A stretch of 32,378 bases of DNA from the NCBI GenBank assembly GCA_903876715.1, contig CAIRBF010000109.1:1-32378 (forward strand), given 5' to 3'. Positions 24,871 through 32,378 of the stretch are shown here, in pieces. The stretch is from an uncultured beta proteobacterium. Its GTDB lineage: Bacteria; Pseudomonadota; Gammaproteobacteria; Burkholderiales; Burkholderiaceae_C. Position numbers and translations under genes: made by a program. Position 1 is the first letter of the stretch. Every line of letters begins with the position of its first letter. Below the pieces are notes generated by a model. That model was not told where the DNA came from. It did not search any database and worked only from the letters and a program-made list of their open reading frames with translations.

Positions 24871-24899
24871 ATGACCGTTCGATGACAGTCTTCTGACAT
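24871..24899 (-). promoter_or_regulatory. PHO-box-like element (three 11-bp units) upstream of the ABC operon
   Basis: Read on the minus strand, three 7-base units ATGTCAG, CTGTCAT and CGGTCAT are separated by 4-base spacers AAGA and CGAA, giving an exact 11-bp period. The PhoB consensus is CTGTCAT repeated with the same period; the middle unit matches 7/7, the others 5/7 and 6/7. The units point towards the binding-protein gene, and the last ends 41 bases before its ATG. No good -10 is visible at the expected distance, where a C-run sits. The element lies in the 175-base divergent region shared with the PIG-L gene. Confidence 0.65.
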
Positions 24900-25004
24900 C
24901 CCGATTGTGCGTGCGGCCGTGGCAGCCGTTCATCGAGGGTTTCACTGAGACGCCAGTCGGGTGCGCACCGTACGCGACCCGCCTTCCCCGGGCCAAAATG
25001 GCTC

Positions 25005-25874
25005 ATGCTCCCGCGAACACCCTACGACCGCCACGTGGCAGCCTGTCTCGCCGCGCTGGCCTGCGACGCGGATCCTGCCGTGCCGGCCATGGCTGGCTCG
25101 GTGACCGCACCGGAACGCGACGCCGCCCCGTGCTGTCTGGTGTTTTCGCCCCACCCCGACGACGAGGCGCTGGTCGGCGGCCTTTCGCTGCGGCTGCGGC
25201 AGCGCCACGGCTGGCGCGTGGTCAATGTCGCGGTGACCTTGGGCAGCCGGCTCGAGCGCCGTGCTGCGCGCTGGGACGAGGCCCAGGCTTGCTGCGCGTA
25301 CCTGGGCTTCGAACTCGTCAGCCCGACCGGCGTGGCCGGGCAGGCACTCGAGCGCATCACGCCCGAGGCCGCGCGGGCCGACCCGAGCCATTGGGCAGGG
25401 GCGGTGCAGGCGGCGGCTGCGCTGCTGCGGCGCTTCCAGCCCCGCGCCGTGCTGGCGCCGCACGCGCTGGATGGCCACCCCGCCCACGTCGGCACGCACC
25501 ACCTCGTGCGCGAAGCACTGGCTGAATGCGGCAGCGCGATCGACGCGCACCTGTTCTGGTCGGAGTACTGGACCACGCAGACGGCGCCCAGGCTGCGGCT
25601 CGAACTCGAGTCGGCCGAGGTGGCGCAGCTCATCACGGCCTGCGCCCTGCACGCGGGGGAGGTGGCGCGCCACCCCTATCACCTGCTGCTGCCGGCGCTG
25701 TTGATCGACAGCGCCCGCCGCGGTACCGAGTGTGTGGGCTCGCCGGGCTCGACGCCGGACGGTACGGTGCTGGCCGCACTCTACGGGTGGGAGCGCTGGC
25801 AACTGGGCCGCGCAAGGCCCATGCCTGCGCGCACGCTCAGTAGCGCGGAAGACCTGGACGCCCTGCTGCGCTGA
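25005..25874 (+). CDS. PIG-L family deacetylase (LmbE-like)
   Basis: This 289-residue zinc-dependent N-deacetylase has the signature PHPDDE (His50, Asp52-Asp53) followed by ALVGG, and a later Zn-binding His in the LDGHPAHVGTHH segment (about residues 155-166). Family members deacetylate GlcNAc-phosphatidylinositol (PIG-L), GlcNAc-inositol (MshB), GlcNAc-malate (BshB) or other N-acetyl sugars. There is no clear signal peptide. The first 40 residues are poorly conserved and the ATG at 25005 has no obvious ribosome-binding site, so a shorter start at 25089 is possible. It diverges from the PHO-box-preceded ABC operon and converges on the inositol oxygenase. A GlcNAc-inositol-type substrate is suggested by that neighbour but is inference. 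Confidence 0.88.
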   Translation: MLPRTPYDRHVAACLAALACDADPAVPAMAGSVTAPERDAAPCCLVFSPHPDDEALVGGLSLRLRQRHGWRVVNVAVTLGSRLERRAARWDEAQACCAYLGFELVSPTGVAGQALERITPEAARADPSHWAGAVQAAAALLRRFQPRAVLAPHALDGHPAHVGTHHLVREALAECGSAIDAHLFWSEYWTTQTAPRLRLELESAEVAQLITACALHAGEVARHPYHLLLPALLIDSARRGTECVGSPGSTPDGTVLAALYGWERWQLGRARPMPARTLSSAEDLDALLR

Positions 25875-25901
25875 GGATCCAGCGGCGGCTGGGATCCTCA
25901 G
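25871..25901. terminator. Bidirectional terminator between the PIG-L and inositol oxygenase genes
   Basis: CTGAGGATCC (25871-25880) pairs perfectly with GGATCCTCAG (25892-25901). The stem can be extended inward by AGC/GCT across a one-base bulge, leaving the loop GGCG. The stop codon of the PIG-L gene lies within the left arm. No T-run follows, as usual at this base composition. Confidence 0.65.
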
Positions 25902-25909
25902 GCCGGCCC

Positions 25910-26743
25910 CTACAAGGCCAGTTCCGAGGGCAAGTACTTGGCCAGCAGGTCCTCGTAGTAGGGCTTCAGCTCGGCCAGCACCGGCGGGTTGGGCTGCTTC
26001 GAGTACAGATCGTAGGGATTGAACTTCCGTACCCAGGGCAGGTTGGCGCGATCGGTGGCGTCTGTCAGATGGCCGTACTGCCCCTCTCGATGCCAGGCGT
26101 AGAACGAGTGGTAGCGGATCATGTAGAGGGCCGGCTCGGGCAGGCGGTCCTTCAGCATGTGGAAGAGGTACTCGTCGTGGCCCCACGACAGGTGCACGTT
26201 CGACAAGCCGCATTCGGGCTCGTAGACACCGTGCTCGCTGCTGTAGACCGGATCGTCGTGGTCGGGGTTGGCGGCGAAGAACTCGGCGCAGACGATGCGC
26301 TCGGAGTGCCGGCATCCCACCGGAAAGGTGTCTCCGACCACGGCCCACTGCGGTTCGCCAAACAGGCAAAGCACCTTGCCCAGGTCATGAACAAAGCCTG
26401 TGAGCACGAACCAGTCGGGGTGCCCGTCGGCGCGGATGGCCTCGGCCGTCTGCAGCAGGTGGTTGATCTGCGGCAGGGCGGTGTCGGGGTCGGACTCGTC
26501 GACGAGGGTGTTCAAGTAGTCCAGCGCCGCCCAGGGCGTCATGCGCTGACGGTCGAAGCGCAGCCACTGTGCCTTCTTCGCCCGCACGAAGTCGTAGGTC
26601 TGGTGGCGGTGGTTCTGGCGGTAGAACTCGCGCACCCGGTCGGCTTCGGGCTTGTCGTAGTCGCGGTAGGCCTTGCGCACCGCATCGGATGCCAACCATT
26701 CGTTGCCCGCGGCGTCGGCGCGCGTGTCGGTCATCGTGTCCAT
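25910..26743 (-). CDS. myo-Inositol oxygenase (MIOX-type di-iron HD-domain oxygenase)
   Basis: This 277-residue protein is close to animal and plant MIOX, which cleaves the myo-inositol ring with O2 to D-glucuronate. All six di-iron ligands seen in mouse and human MIOX are present: His95 (NHLLQTAE), His119-Asp120 (FVHDLGKV), His189 (LSWGHDEY), His212 ([10 protein letters not shown]) and Asp245 (FNPYDLYSK). The MIOX block [19 protein letters not shown] is also complete, which sets it apart from the short PhnZ-type phosphonate oxygenases. There is no signal peptide, so it acts in the cytoplasm. The start is taken at 26743; ATGs at 26734 and 26755 are alternatives without better ribosome-binding sites. 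It lies 49 bases downstream of tRNA-Leu on the same strand. Confidence 0.93.
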   Translation of the reverse strand: MDTMTDTRADAAGNEWLASDAVRKAYRDYDKPEADRVREFYRQNHRHQTYDFVRAKKAQWLRFDRQRMTPWAALDYLNTLVDESDPDTALPQINHLLQTAEAIRADGHPDWFVLTGFVHDLGKVLCLFGEPQWAVVGDTFPVGCRHSERIVCAEFFAANPDHDDPVYSSEHGVYEPECGLSNVHLSWGHDEYLFHMLKDRLPEPALYMIRYHSFYAWHREGQYGHLTDATDRANLPWVRKFNPYDLYSKQPNPPVLAELKPYYEDLLAKYLPSELAL

Positions 26744-26759
26744 CCCAACCCCCATGGGG

Positions 26760-26788
26760 CACGGGCGCCGGACACGCACCGCGCCGTG
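26760..26788 (-). terminator. Weak hairpin between tRNA-Leu and the inositol oxygenase
   Basis: CACGG-CGC (with one bulged G at 26765) pairs with GCGCCGTG across a 12-base loop, just 3' of the tRNA. It could end the tRNA transcript or act as a processing structure. There is no T-run, so confidence is low. Confidence 0.3.
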
Positions 26789-26792
26789 AACT

Positions 26793-26877
26793 TGGTGCCC
26801 GCGGCCAGACTCGAACTGGCACGCCTTGCGGCGGCGGATTTTGAATCCGCTACGTCTACCGATTTCGTCACGCGGGC
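26793..26877 (-). tRNA. tRNA-Leu (anticodon CAA), CCA encoded
   Basis: The 85-base minus-strand sequence folds as a class II tRNA. The acceptor stem is GCCCGCG with CGCGGGC, followed by an A discriminator and encoded CCA (26793-26795). The anticodon arm is GCGGA-TTCAAAA-TCCGC with anticodon CAA (reads UUG). The long variable arm is GCCGCAAGGCG-like, and the T arm carries TTCGAGT. The long variable arm and anticodon fix it as tRNA-Leu. Confidence 0.95.
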
Positions 26878-26908
26878 AGGGCCGGCACGCACCGGCTTCG
26901 ATGTATGA

Positions 26909-26936
26909 AGTATCGCATGCAGGCCAGTGGGGTCAT
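26909..26936 (-). promoter_or_regulatory. Candidate promoter for tRNA-Leu
   Basis: On the minus strand, ATGACC (26936-26931) and GATACT (26914-26909) are separated by 16 bases, giving a transcription start about 24 bases before the tRNA. They lie in the only AT-rich patch between the tRNA and cysM. The match to -35/-10 consensus is partial. Confidence 0.3.
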
Positions 26937-26977
26937 GGGTCCGCGGCGCGACAATGCATCTCCAGGAGAACGCCGCG

Positions 26978-27886
26978 ATGGAAGCACGCTACCCCACGCT
27001 CGAGGACGCGATCGGCCACACCCCTTTGGTGCGTCTGCAGCGCTTGCCCGGGGCCGAGGCTGCGCGTCGCGGCAATGTCGTGCTCGGCAAGCTCGAGGGC
27101 AACAACCCGGCCGGCTCGGTCAAGGACCGCCCGGCCATCCACATGATCCGCCGCGCCGAGGAGCGCGGCGAGATCCGCCCCGGCGACACGCTGATCGAGG
27201 CTACCTCGGGCAACACCGGCATCGCGCTGGCGATGGCCGCGGCCATCCGCGGCTACCGCATGGTGCTGATCATGCCGGAGGACCTGTCGATCGAGCGCGC
27301 GCAGACCATGCGCGCCTTTGGCGCGGAACTGCTGCTCACGCCCAAGGCCGGCGGCATGGAGCACGCGCGCGACCTGGCCGAGCAGATGCAGCGCGAGGGC
27401 AAGGGCCGCGTACTCGACCAGTTCGCGAACCCCGACAACCCGGGCGTTCACTGCGAGACCACGGGTCCCGAGATCTGGGACGACACCGCCGGTCGGGTGA
27501 CGCATTTCGTCAGTGCCATGGGCACCACGGGAACGATCACCGGCGTCTCGCGCTTCCTGAAGGAGAAGAACCCGGCGGTGCGCGTCGTCGGGGCACAGCC
27601 CTCGGAGGGCTCGCGCATCCCCGGCATCCGCAAATGGCCCGAGGCCTATCTGCCCAAGATCTACGACCCGGCCGGCGTGGATGAGCTCGTGCTCGTCAGC
27701 CAGGCTGATGCGGAGGAGATGGCGCGCCGCCTGGCGCGCGAGGAGGGATTGTTCGCCGGTATCTCTGCGGCCGGCGCTTGCTGGGTGGCCCTGCAGGTCG
27801 CGCAACGGGTCGAGAACGCGACCATCGTCTTCATCGTCTGCGACCGGGGTGATCGTTATCTCTCCACCGGGGTGTTCCCGGCTTGA
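26978..27886 (+). CDS. cysM: Cysteine synthase B (O-acetylserine sulfhydrylase, CysM type)
   Basis: This 302-residue PLP enzyme makes cysteine from O-acetylserine and sulfide or thiosulfate. The PLP Lys49 is in NPAGSVKDRPA, the substrate loop is TSGNTG, the phosphate-binding glycine-rich segment is AMGTTGTITG, and the C-terminal part is typical for the B isozyme (FIVCDRGDRYLSTGVF). The ATG at 26978 was chosen over the in-frame ATG at 26954 because AGGAGA (26964-26969) is 8 bases upstream and would lie inside the coding sequence otherwise. It diverges from tRNA-Leu and is followed after 69 bases by tusA, another sulfur gene. Confidence 0.93.
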   Translation: MEARYPTLEDAIGHTPLVRLQRLPGAEAARRGNVVLGKLEGNNPAGSVKDRPAIHMIRRAEERGEIRPGDTLIEATSGNTGIALAMAAAIRGYRMVLIMPEDLSIERAQTMRAFGAELLLTPKAGGMEHARDLAEQMQREGKGRVLDQFANPDNPGVHCETTGPEIWDDTAGRVTHFVSAMGTTGTITGVSRFLKEKNPAVRVVGAQPSEGSRIPGIRKWPEAYLPKIYDPAGVDELVLVSQADAEEMARRLAREEGLFAGISAAGACWVALQVAQRVENATIVFIVCDRGDRYLSTGVFPA

Positions 27887-27955
27887 GCCGACCGCGCAGC
27901 AGGTCTTGTCCGCTGCCTAGAATCCGCTGTCCGTCCGACTTCGACCTGCCGCCAG

Positions 27956-28192
27956 ATGACCGCCCTGCAAGCTCACAAGGAAATCGACACCCGCGGCCTG
28001 AATTGCCCGCTCCCCATCCTGAAGGCGAAGAAGGCGCTGGCCGACATGTCCAGCGGTGAGGTGCTGAAGGTGCTGGCCACCGACACCGGATCGCTGCGCG
28101 ATTTCCAGGCCTTTGCCCGCCAGACCGGCAATGAGCTGGTCCAGCAGGACACCGTCGGCGCGGAGTTCGTCCACTACCTGCGGCGTCGCTGA
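27956..28192 (+). CDS. tusA: TusA-family sulfurtransferase
   Basis: This 78-residue small sulfur carrier has the family signature DTRGLNCPLPILKAKKAL, with Cys17 in the C-P-x-P motif as the persulfide site, and the usual C-terminal strand (GNELVQQDTVG). TusA-like proteins relay sulfur for tRNA 2-thiouridine, molybdenum cofactor or dissimilatory sulfur metabolism. The position after cysM, same strand, suggests co-transcription. Molybdenum-cofactor supply would also serve the molybdoenzyme at 4140, but there is no direct link. The start is the first ATG; the ribosome-binding site is weak. Confidence 0.92.
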   Translation: MTALQAHKEIDTRGLNCPLPILKAKKALADMSSGEVLKVLATDTGSLRDFQAFARQTGNELVQQDTVGAEFVHYLRRR

Positions 28193-28275
28193 GCAGCGCG
28201 CCGGACGGCCGCGCAGACCGACCGTCCAGCCCGCGACAATGCGAGCGTGCGCAGCCCGCCAGGCATCGATGGGGT

Positions 28276-29169
28276 TCAGTCCCGCAAGCTGGCGAGGTAG
28301 GCCTTGAAACCCGGCCCGAGTTCGGGGTGCTCGAGCGCGAGCTCGACGTTGGCCTGCAGGAAGCCCTCCTTGCTGCCGCAGTCATAGCGCCGACCCTCGT
28401 AGCGGTAGGCGAACACTTTCTCGCGCCTCAGCAGCGAGGCGATGCCGTCCGTGAGCTGGATCTCCCCGCCCACGCCGCGCGGCTGGTTTGCAATCTCGTG
28501 AAAGACACCCGGCGTCAGAATGTAGCGCCCGGCCACGCCCAGGCGCGACGGCGCTGCCTCGGGAGCGGGCTTCTCGACGATGCGCGAGATGTCGAGCAGG
28601 CGTTCGTTCACGGGGCTGCCGGCGACGATGCCGTAGCGGCGCGTGTGATCGGCCGGAACCTCCTGCACGGCGATGATCGAGGCCCGCCACTCGGCGTACT
28701 GCTCGACCATCTGCGCAAGCACCGGCGGCTTGCCCACCATCAGGTCGTCGGCCAGCAGCACCGCAAACGGCTCCTGGCCCACCAGACGCTGCCCGCACAG
28801 CACCGCGTGCCCTAGGCCCAGGGCCTGGGCCTGGCGCACATAGATGCACTCCATGTCGTCGGGCTTGACGCCGCGCACGATGTCCAGGAGTTCCTGCTTG
28901 CCGGCCTTTTCGAGCGCGACTTCGAGCTCGAAGGTCATGTCGAAATGGTCCTCGATCGGGCGCTTGTGGCGGCCGGTGACAAAGATCATCTCGCGCACGC
29001 CGGCGGCGTAGGCCTCCTCGACCGCGTACTGGATCAGGGGCTTGTCGACGACGGGCAGCATCTCCTTGGGCTGGGCCTTGGTCGCAGGCAGGAAGCGCGT
29101 GCCCAGGCCGGCGACCGGGAAGATGGCTTTCTTGACAGGCATGAAGGGCGGGCGGGGAATCGAGGACAT
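28276..29169 (-). CDS. galU: UTP-glucose-1-phosphate uridylyltransferase
   Basis: This 297-residue nucleotidyltransferase forms UDP-glucose from UTP and glucose 1-phosphate for envelope polysaccharides. The N-terminal nucleotide-binding signature is FPVAGLGTRFLPATKAQPKEM with VVDKPLIQY, followed by AVLLADD and GGEIQLTDG and the C-terminal RRYDCGSKEGFLQAN. The start at 29169 has GGGAG 7 bases upstream; an internal ATG at 29142 without a site is the alternative. It lies 19 bases after valS on the same strand and is probably co-transcribed with it. The gene converges with tusA across 83 bases containing a weak GGACGG/CCGTCC hairpin (28203-28227). Confidence 0.95.
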   Translation of the reverse strand: MSSIPRPPFMPVKKAIFPVAGLGTRFLPATKAQPKEMLPVVDKPLIQYAVEEAYAAGVREMIFVTGRHKRPIEDHFDMTFELEVALEKAGKQELLDIVRGVKPDDMECIYVRQAQALGLGHAVLCGQRLVGQEPFAVLLADDLMVGKPPVLAQMVEQYAEWRASIIAVQEVPADHTRRYGIVAGSPVNERLLDISRIVEKPAPEAAPSRLGVAGRYILTPGVFHEIANQPRGVGGEIQLTDGIASLLRREKVFAYRYEGRRYDCGSKEGFLQANVELALEHPELGPGFKAYLASLRD

Positions 29170-29188
29170 CGGCATTCTCCCGGTGCCT

Positions 29189-32080
29189 TCAGGCGGCCTG
29201 CGTGAGCCTGGACAACTGCTCGCGCAGCCGCGCGAGCGAGGAGGCATGACCCTCGAGCCGCTCACGCTCCTGCGCCACCACGGCCGCCGGCGCGCGCGCG
29301 ACGAAGCTCTCGTTGGCCAGGCGCGCCTGCGCCTTGCCGACCTCGGCCTCGAGCCGCGCGATCTCCTTGCCCAGGCGCTCACGCTCGGCGCCGACATCGA
29401 TCTCGACGTGCAGCGCGATCCGCGCCGTCCCGACCACCGACACCGGCGCCGCCGAGGTCGCCGCCGCGAACGCGGCCTCGTCGTCGATCAGACGCACCTC
29501 GGACAGCCGGGCCAGCGCCTGCAGCAGCGGCGCGGACTCGGCGGCGAAGCCATCACCGTGCACCAGCAGCGGCACGCGCTGTGCCGGCGACAGGTTCATC
29601 TCCGAGCGCAGCGCACGCACCGCGGCCGCCATGGCCTTGAGCTTGCCGACCCAGGCGTCAGCCGCGGCGTCCACACGCTCGAGCTGCGCCTGCGGGTAGG
29701 CGGCGGTGGCCACCGTGGCGTCCGAGTCCGCCGGCTTGCGGCCCGCGACCACCGCCACGGTGTCCCAGAGCTCGGCGGTGACGAAAGGCGCCACCGGGTG
29801 CAGCAGGCGCAGCACCGTCTCGAGTGTTCGGATCAGCGTGCGCCGCGTCGCTCGGGCTGCGGGCTCGTTGCCGGCCTGCTGGGCCTGCGCGAGCTGCACC
29901 TTCGCGATCTCGAGGTACCAGTCGCAGTACTCGTCCCACACGAAGGCATAGATGGCGTTGGCGACGTTGTCCAGCCGGTACTCGGCGAAGCCGTGGGCCA
30001 CTGCGGCTTCCACGCGCTGCAGTTCGCCCGTGATCCAGCGGTCGGCCTGCGAGAAGCGCAGGTAGCCGTGGAAGGGCCCGGCCGGCTGGACCACCCGGCC
30101 TTGGTCGTCGCGCACTGGCGCCGCGCATTCGGCCTTGGTGTGCTCGGCCAGCCCGCAGTCCAGGCCTTCGCAGTTCATCAGGACGAAGCGCGTGGCGTTC
30201 CAGATCTTGTTGCAGAAATTGCGGTAGCCCTCGCAGCGCTTGGTGTCGAAGTTGACGTTGCGCCCGAGCGTGGCGTAGCTGGCCATGGTGAAGCGCAGCG
30301 CGTCGGCGCCGAAGGCCGGGATGCCCTGCGGGAACTCCCGGGCGGTCTCGTCGCGGATGCGCGGCGCGGTCTCGGGTTTGCGCAGCCCGGTGGCGCGCTT
30401 GACCAGCAGTTCGGGCAGGGCGATGCCGTCGATCAGGTCGACCGGGTCGAGCACGTTGCCCTCGCTCTTGCTCATCTTGCGGCCCTGGGAATCGCGCACC
30501 AGGCCGTGGATGTAGACGTCGCGGAAAGGCACCTTGCCGGTGAAGTGCTTGGTCATCATGATCATCCGGGCAACCCAGAAGAAGATGATGTCAAAGCCGG
30601 TGACCAGCACCGTGCTGGGCAGGAACAGGTCCTGCTCCACGGTCTTCGCCGGCCAGCCCAGCGTGGAGAACGGCACCAGCGCCGACGAGTACCAGGTATC
30701 GAGCACGTCCTCGTCGCGCGTGAGCTCGCCGGTGTAGCCGGCCGCCGCCGCCCGGGCGCGGGCCTCGGTCTCGTCTCGGGCGACGAAGATCTCGCCGCCG
30801 CTGCCGTACCAGGCCGGGATCTGGTGGCCCCACCAGAGCTGCCGGCTGATGCACCAGTCCTGGATGTTGTGCATCCAGTGGTGGTAAGTGTTGATCCACT
30901 GTTCGGGTACGAAGCGCACCTCGCCGTGGTCGACGACCTCTATCGCCTTCTGCGCGATGCTCTTGCCGTCGGCACCTGGCTTGTTGACGGCCACGAACCA
31001 CTGGTGCGTCAGCATCGGCTCGACGACCTGCCCGGTGCGGGCGCAGCGCGGCACCATCAGGCGGTGCTTCTTGGTCTCCACCAGCAGGCCGAGCGCCTGC
31101 AGGTCGGCAACGACGCGCTTGCGTGCCTCGAAGCGGTCGAGTCCGCGGTAGGGCAGGGGCGCGCTGTCGTTGATGCGCGCCTGCAGGTCGAGTACGCACA
31201 GCATCGGCAGGCCGTGGCGCTGGCCGACGGCGAAGTCGTTGGGGTCGTGGGCCGGCGTGACCTTGACGACGCCGGTTCCGAAGGCGCGGTCGACATAGGC
31301 GTCGGCGATCACCGGAATGGTCCGATCGCACAGCGGCAGGCGTACGTGCCGGCCTACCAAAGCCGTGTAGCGCTCGTCCTCGGGGTGAACCATCACCGCG
31401 GTGTCGCCGAGCATGGTCTCGGGCCGGGTCGTGGCCACCACCACCGAGCCACTGCCGTCCTCGAGCGGATAGCGGATGTGCCAGAGGAAGCCGTCCTCCT
31501 CCTCACTTTCGACCTCCAGATCGGAGACGGCAGACTTCAGCACCGGGTCCCAGCTCACCAGGCGCTCGCCGCGGTAGATCAGGCCCTCGTCGTACAGGCG
31601 CACGAAGGTCTCGGTGACGACGCCCGAGAGCTTGTCATCCATCGTGAAGTACTCGCGCGACCAGTCTACGCTGGCGCCCAGGCGGCGCATCTGGCCCGTG
31701 ATCGTCGCGCCCGACGCCTGCTTCCAGTCCCACACGCGGGCGACGAAGTTCTTGCGCCCCAGCGCATGGCGGTCCTGCCCCCGCTCCTGCAGCTGGCGCT
31801 CGACGACGATCTGCGTGGCGATGCCGGCGTGATCCGTGCCCGGCACCCACAGCGTGTTGTGGCCGCGCATGCGGTGGTAGCGCGTCAGCGCGTCCATGAT
31901 CGTCTGGTTGAACGCGTGCCCCATGTGCAGCGTGCCGGTCACATTGGGTGGCGGCAACTGGATGCTGAAAGAGGGTCGGGCCGCGTCCAGCGTCGGCGCG
32001 CTGATGCTCGGCTGCTCGAAACGGGGGGCCCAGCGCGCCTCGATGGCGGCAGGTTCGAAGGACTTGGCGAGTTCGGTCAT
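29189..32080 (-). CDS. valS: Valyl-tRNA synthetase
   Basis: This 963-residue class Ia aminoacyl-tRNA synthetase charges tRNA-Val. The HIGH-type motif is HMGH in [15 protein letters not shown] (about residues 43-57), followed by the [13 protein letters not shown] segment, a CP1 editing domain in the middle, KMSKSEGN (about residue 534), an anticodon-binding domain, and a C-terminal coiled coil ([21 protein letters not shown]) typical of ValRS. The length is normal. It begins 16 bases after the upstream GMP reductase stop, so the three minus-strand genes GMP reductase, valS and galU look like one transcript. No tRNA-dependent leader is possible in such a short gap. Confidence 0.97.
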   Translation of the reverse strand: MTELAKSFEPAAIEARWAPRFEQPSISAPTLDAARPSFSIQLPPPNVTGTLHMGHAFNQTIMDALTRYHRMRGHNTLWVPGTDHAGIATQIVVERQLQERGQDRHALGRKNFVARVWDWKQASGATITGQMRRLGASVDWSREYFTMDDKLSGVVTETFVRLYDEGLIYRGERLVSWDPVLKSAVSDLEVESEEEDGFLWHIRYPLEDGSGSVVVATTRPETMLGDTAVMVHPEDERYTALVGRHVRLPLCDRTIPVIADAYVDRAFGTGVVKVTPAHDPNDFAVGQRHGLPMLCVLDLQARINDSAPLPYRGLDRFEARKRVVADLQALGLLVETKKHRLMVPRCARTGQVVEPMLTHQWFVAVNKPGADGKSIAQKAIEVVDHGEVRFVPEQWINTYHHWMHNIQDWCISRQLWWGHQIPAWYGSGGEIFVARDETEARARAAAAGYTGELTRDEDVLDTWYSSALVPFSTLGWPAKTVEQDLFLPSTVLVTGFDIIFFWVARMIMMTKHFTGKVPFRDVYIHGLVRDSQGRKMSKSEGNVLDPVDLIDGIALPELLVKRATGLRKPETAPRIRDETAREFPQGIPAFGADALRFTMASYATLGRNVNFDTKRCEGYRNFCNKIWNATRFVLMNCEGLDCGLAEHTKAECAAPVRDDQGRVVQPAGPFHGYLRFSQADRWITGELQRVEAAVAHGFAEYRLDNVANAIYAFVWDEYCDWYLEIAKVQLAQAQQAGNEPAARATRRTLIRTLETVLRLLHPVAPFVTAELWDTVAVVAGRKPADSDATVATAAYPQAQLERVDAAADAWVGKLKAMAAAVRALRSEMNLSPAQRVPLLVHGDGFAAESAPLLQALARLSEVRLIDDEAAFAAATSAAPVSVVGTARIALHVEIDVGAERERLGKEIARLEAEVGKAQARLANESFVARAPAAVVAQERERLEGHASSLARLREQLSRLTQAA

Positions 32081-32096
32081 CGGCGCAGGCTTGTGT

Positions 32097-32378
32097 TCAC
32101 ATGAACAGGTGTTCGCCGGCGTTCTCGCCGCCGAGGATCACGTAGTTGACCTTCTTCAGGTCGGAGAGCTGGCGGCCACCGGCATAGCTGATCGAGCTCT
32201 GCACGTCTTCGCGCATCTCGCGCAGGGTGTCGGCCAGCCGGCCCTTGATCGGCTCGAGGATGCGCTTGCCCTCCACGTGCTTGTATTCGCCCTTGTTGAA
32301 GTCGCTGGCCGAGCCGTAGTATTCCTTGTAGAGCTTGCCGTCGACCTCGACCGTCTGGCCCGGGGACTCCTCGTGCCC
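32097..32378 (-). CDS. guaC: GMP reductase, C-terminal part (5' end beyond window)
   Basis: Only the last 93 codons are present. They begin at [14 protein letters not shown], continue through [19 protein letters not shown] and end with the QSSISYAGG and NYVILGG segments. The IMP dehydrogenase/GMP reductase barrel ends this way, and the GHEESPG and GSAS pattern recalls the B. subtilis-type GMP reductase rather than IMPDH (which has GT(D/E)ESPGE and no such tail). GMP reductase deaminates GMP to IMP with NADPH. The catalytic Cys region lies outside the window, so an IMPDH-related paralogue cannot be fully excluded. Confidence 0.8.
   Translation of the reverse strand, partial: GHEESPGQTVEVDGKLYKEYYGSASDFNKGEYKHVEGKRILEPIKGRLADTLREMREDVQSSISYAGGRQLSDLKKVNYVILGGENAGEHLFM

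Noticed and set aside
25910..26743. Reading the HD-domain oxygenase as a PhnZ-like phosphonate oxygenase, which would fit the PHO box
   Set aside because: PhnZ-type proteins are much shorter, and this protein follows MIOX along its whole length including blocks outside the metal ligands; no PhnY-like dioxygenase is nearby.
26793..26877. tRNA-Leu as an attachment site of a genomic island
   Set aside because: No integrase and no repeat of the tRNA 3' end was noticed in the window; listed only as a low-interest possibility.
28203..28227. GGACGG/CCGTCC hairpin between tusA and galU as a terminator
   Set aside because: The stem is only 6 bp with a 13-base loop and no T-run; the strength is indistinguishable from chance at this GC content.
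29042..32104. Long plus-strand open frame opposite valS and the galU start
   Set aside because: The sense strand encodes a complete valyl-tRNA synthetase with HIGH and KMSKS motifs; the antisense translation has no family resemblance.

Overview
The window is a GC-rich (roughly two-thirds G+C or more by eye) chromosomal segment. It is almost certainly from a betaproteobacterium of the order Burkholderiales, perhaps the Rubrivivax/Leptothrix side. The reasons are two orphan Bug-type tripartite-tricarboxylate binding proteins, an isoquinoline-oxidoreductase-like molybdoenzyme, a CDP-6-deoxyglucoseen-reductase-like flavoprotein, and a housekeeping stretch of cysM, tusA, galU, valS and a GMP reductase. 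No insertion sequence, integrase, CRISPR array or rRNA was seen. There is one tRNA gene, tRNA-Leu(CAA).

Layout. (1) 1-6413: a LysR regulator (cut by the window edge) diverges from a formylglycine-type sulfatase followed by a Bug binding protein. A LysR-box-like dyad lies between them. A two-subunit molybdenum hydroxylase (IorA/IorB-like) follows. (2) 6493-10801, minus strand: an RND efflux pump (lipoprotein adaptor plus inner-membrane permease) without an outer-membrane partner. (3) 11099-15518, minus strand: a trans-sulfuration-type PLP enzyme, an aldo/keto reductase coupled to a second Bug protein, and a ferredoxin/FAD/NAD reductase. (4) 15565-20261: a small atypical SDR, an HtrA-like protein that has lost catalytic residues, a rhomboid protease, an inositol-monophosphatase-family enzyme (SuhB-like), and a two-FAS1-domain lipoprotein. 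(5) 20456-26743: a ferric-type ABC importer (binding protein, fused double permease, ATPase), a divergent PIG-L deacetylase and a convergent myo-inositol oxygenase. (6) 26793-32378: tRNA-Leu, cysM, tusA, galU, valS and a partial GMP reductase.

The most interesting part is region 5. The ABC operon, which would normally be called an iron importer, has three PHO-box units at an exact 11-bp period just upstream of its binding-protein gene. That binding protein has no adjacent Tyr-Tyr pair of the kind that ligates Fe3+ in FbpA. This suggests phosphate-starvation control and a phosphorylated organic ligand, as known for the related AfuABC hexose-phosphate importer. Next to it are a deacetylase of the family that acts on GlcNAc-inositol compounds and a myo-inositol oxygenase that keeps all six di-iron ligands. 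Together they could form an uptake and breakdown route for a (glyco)inositol phosphate. The individual family calls are well supported by sequence; the pathway is inference.

A second oddity is the S1C/HtrA-like protein at 16487-17491. Its catalytic His and Asp positions are replaced while the Ser is kept, so it is probably a pseudoprotease.
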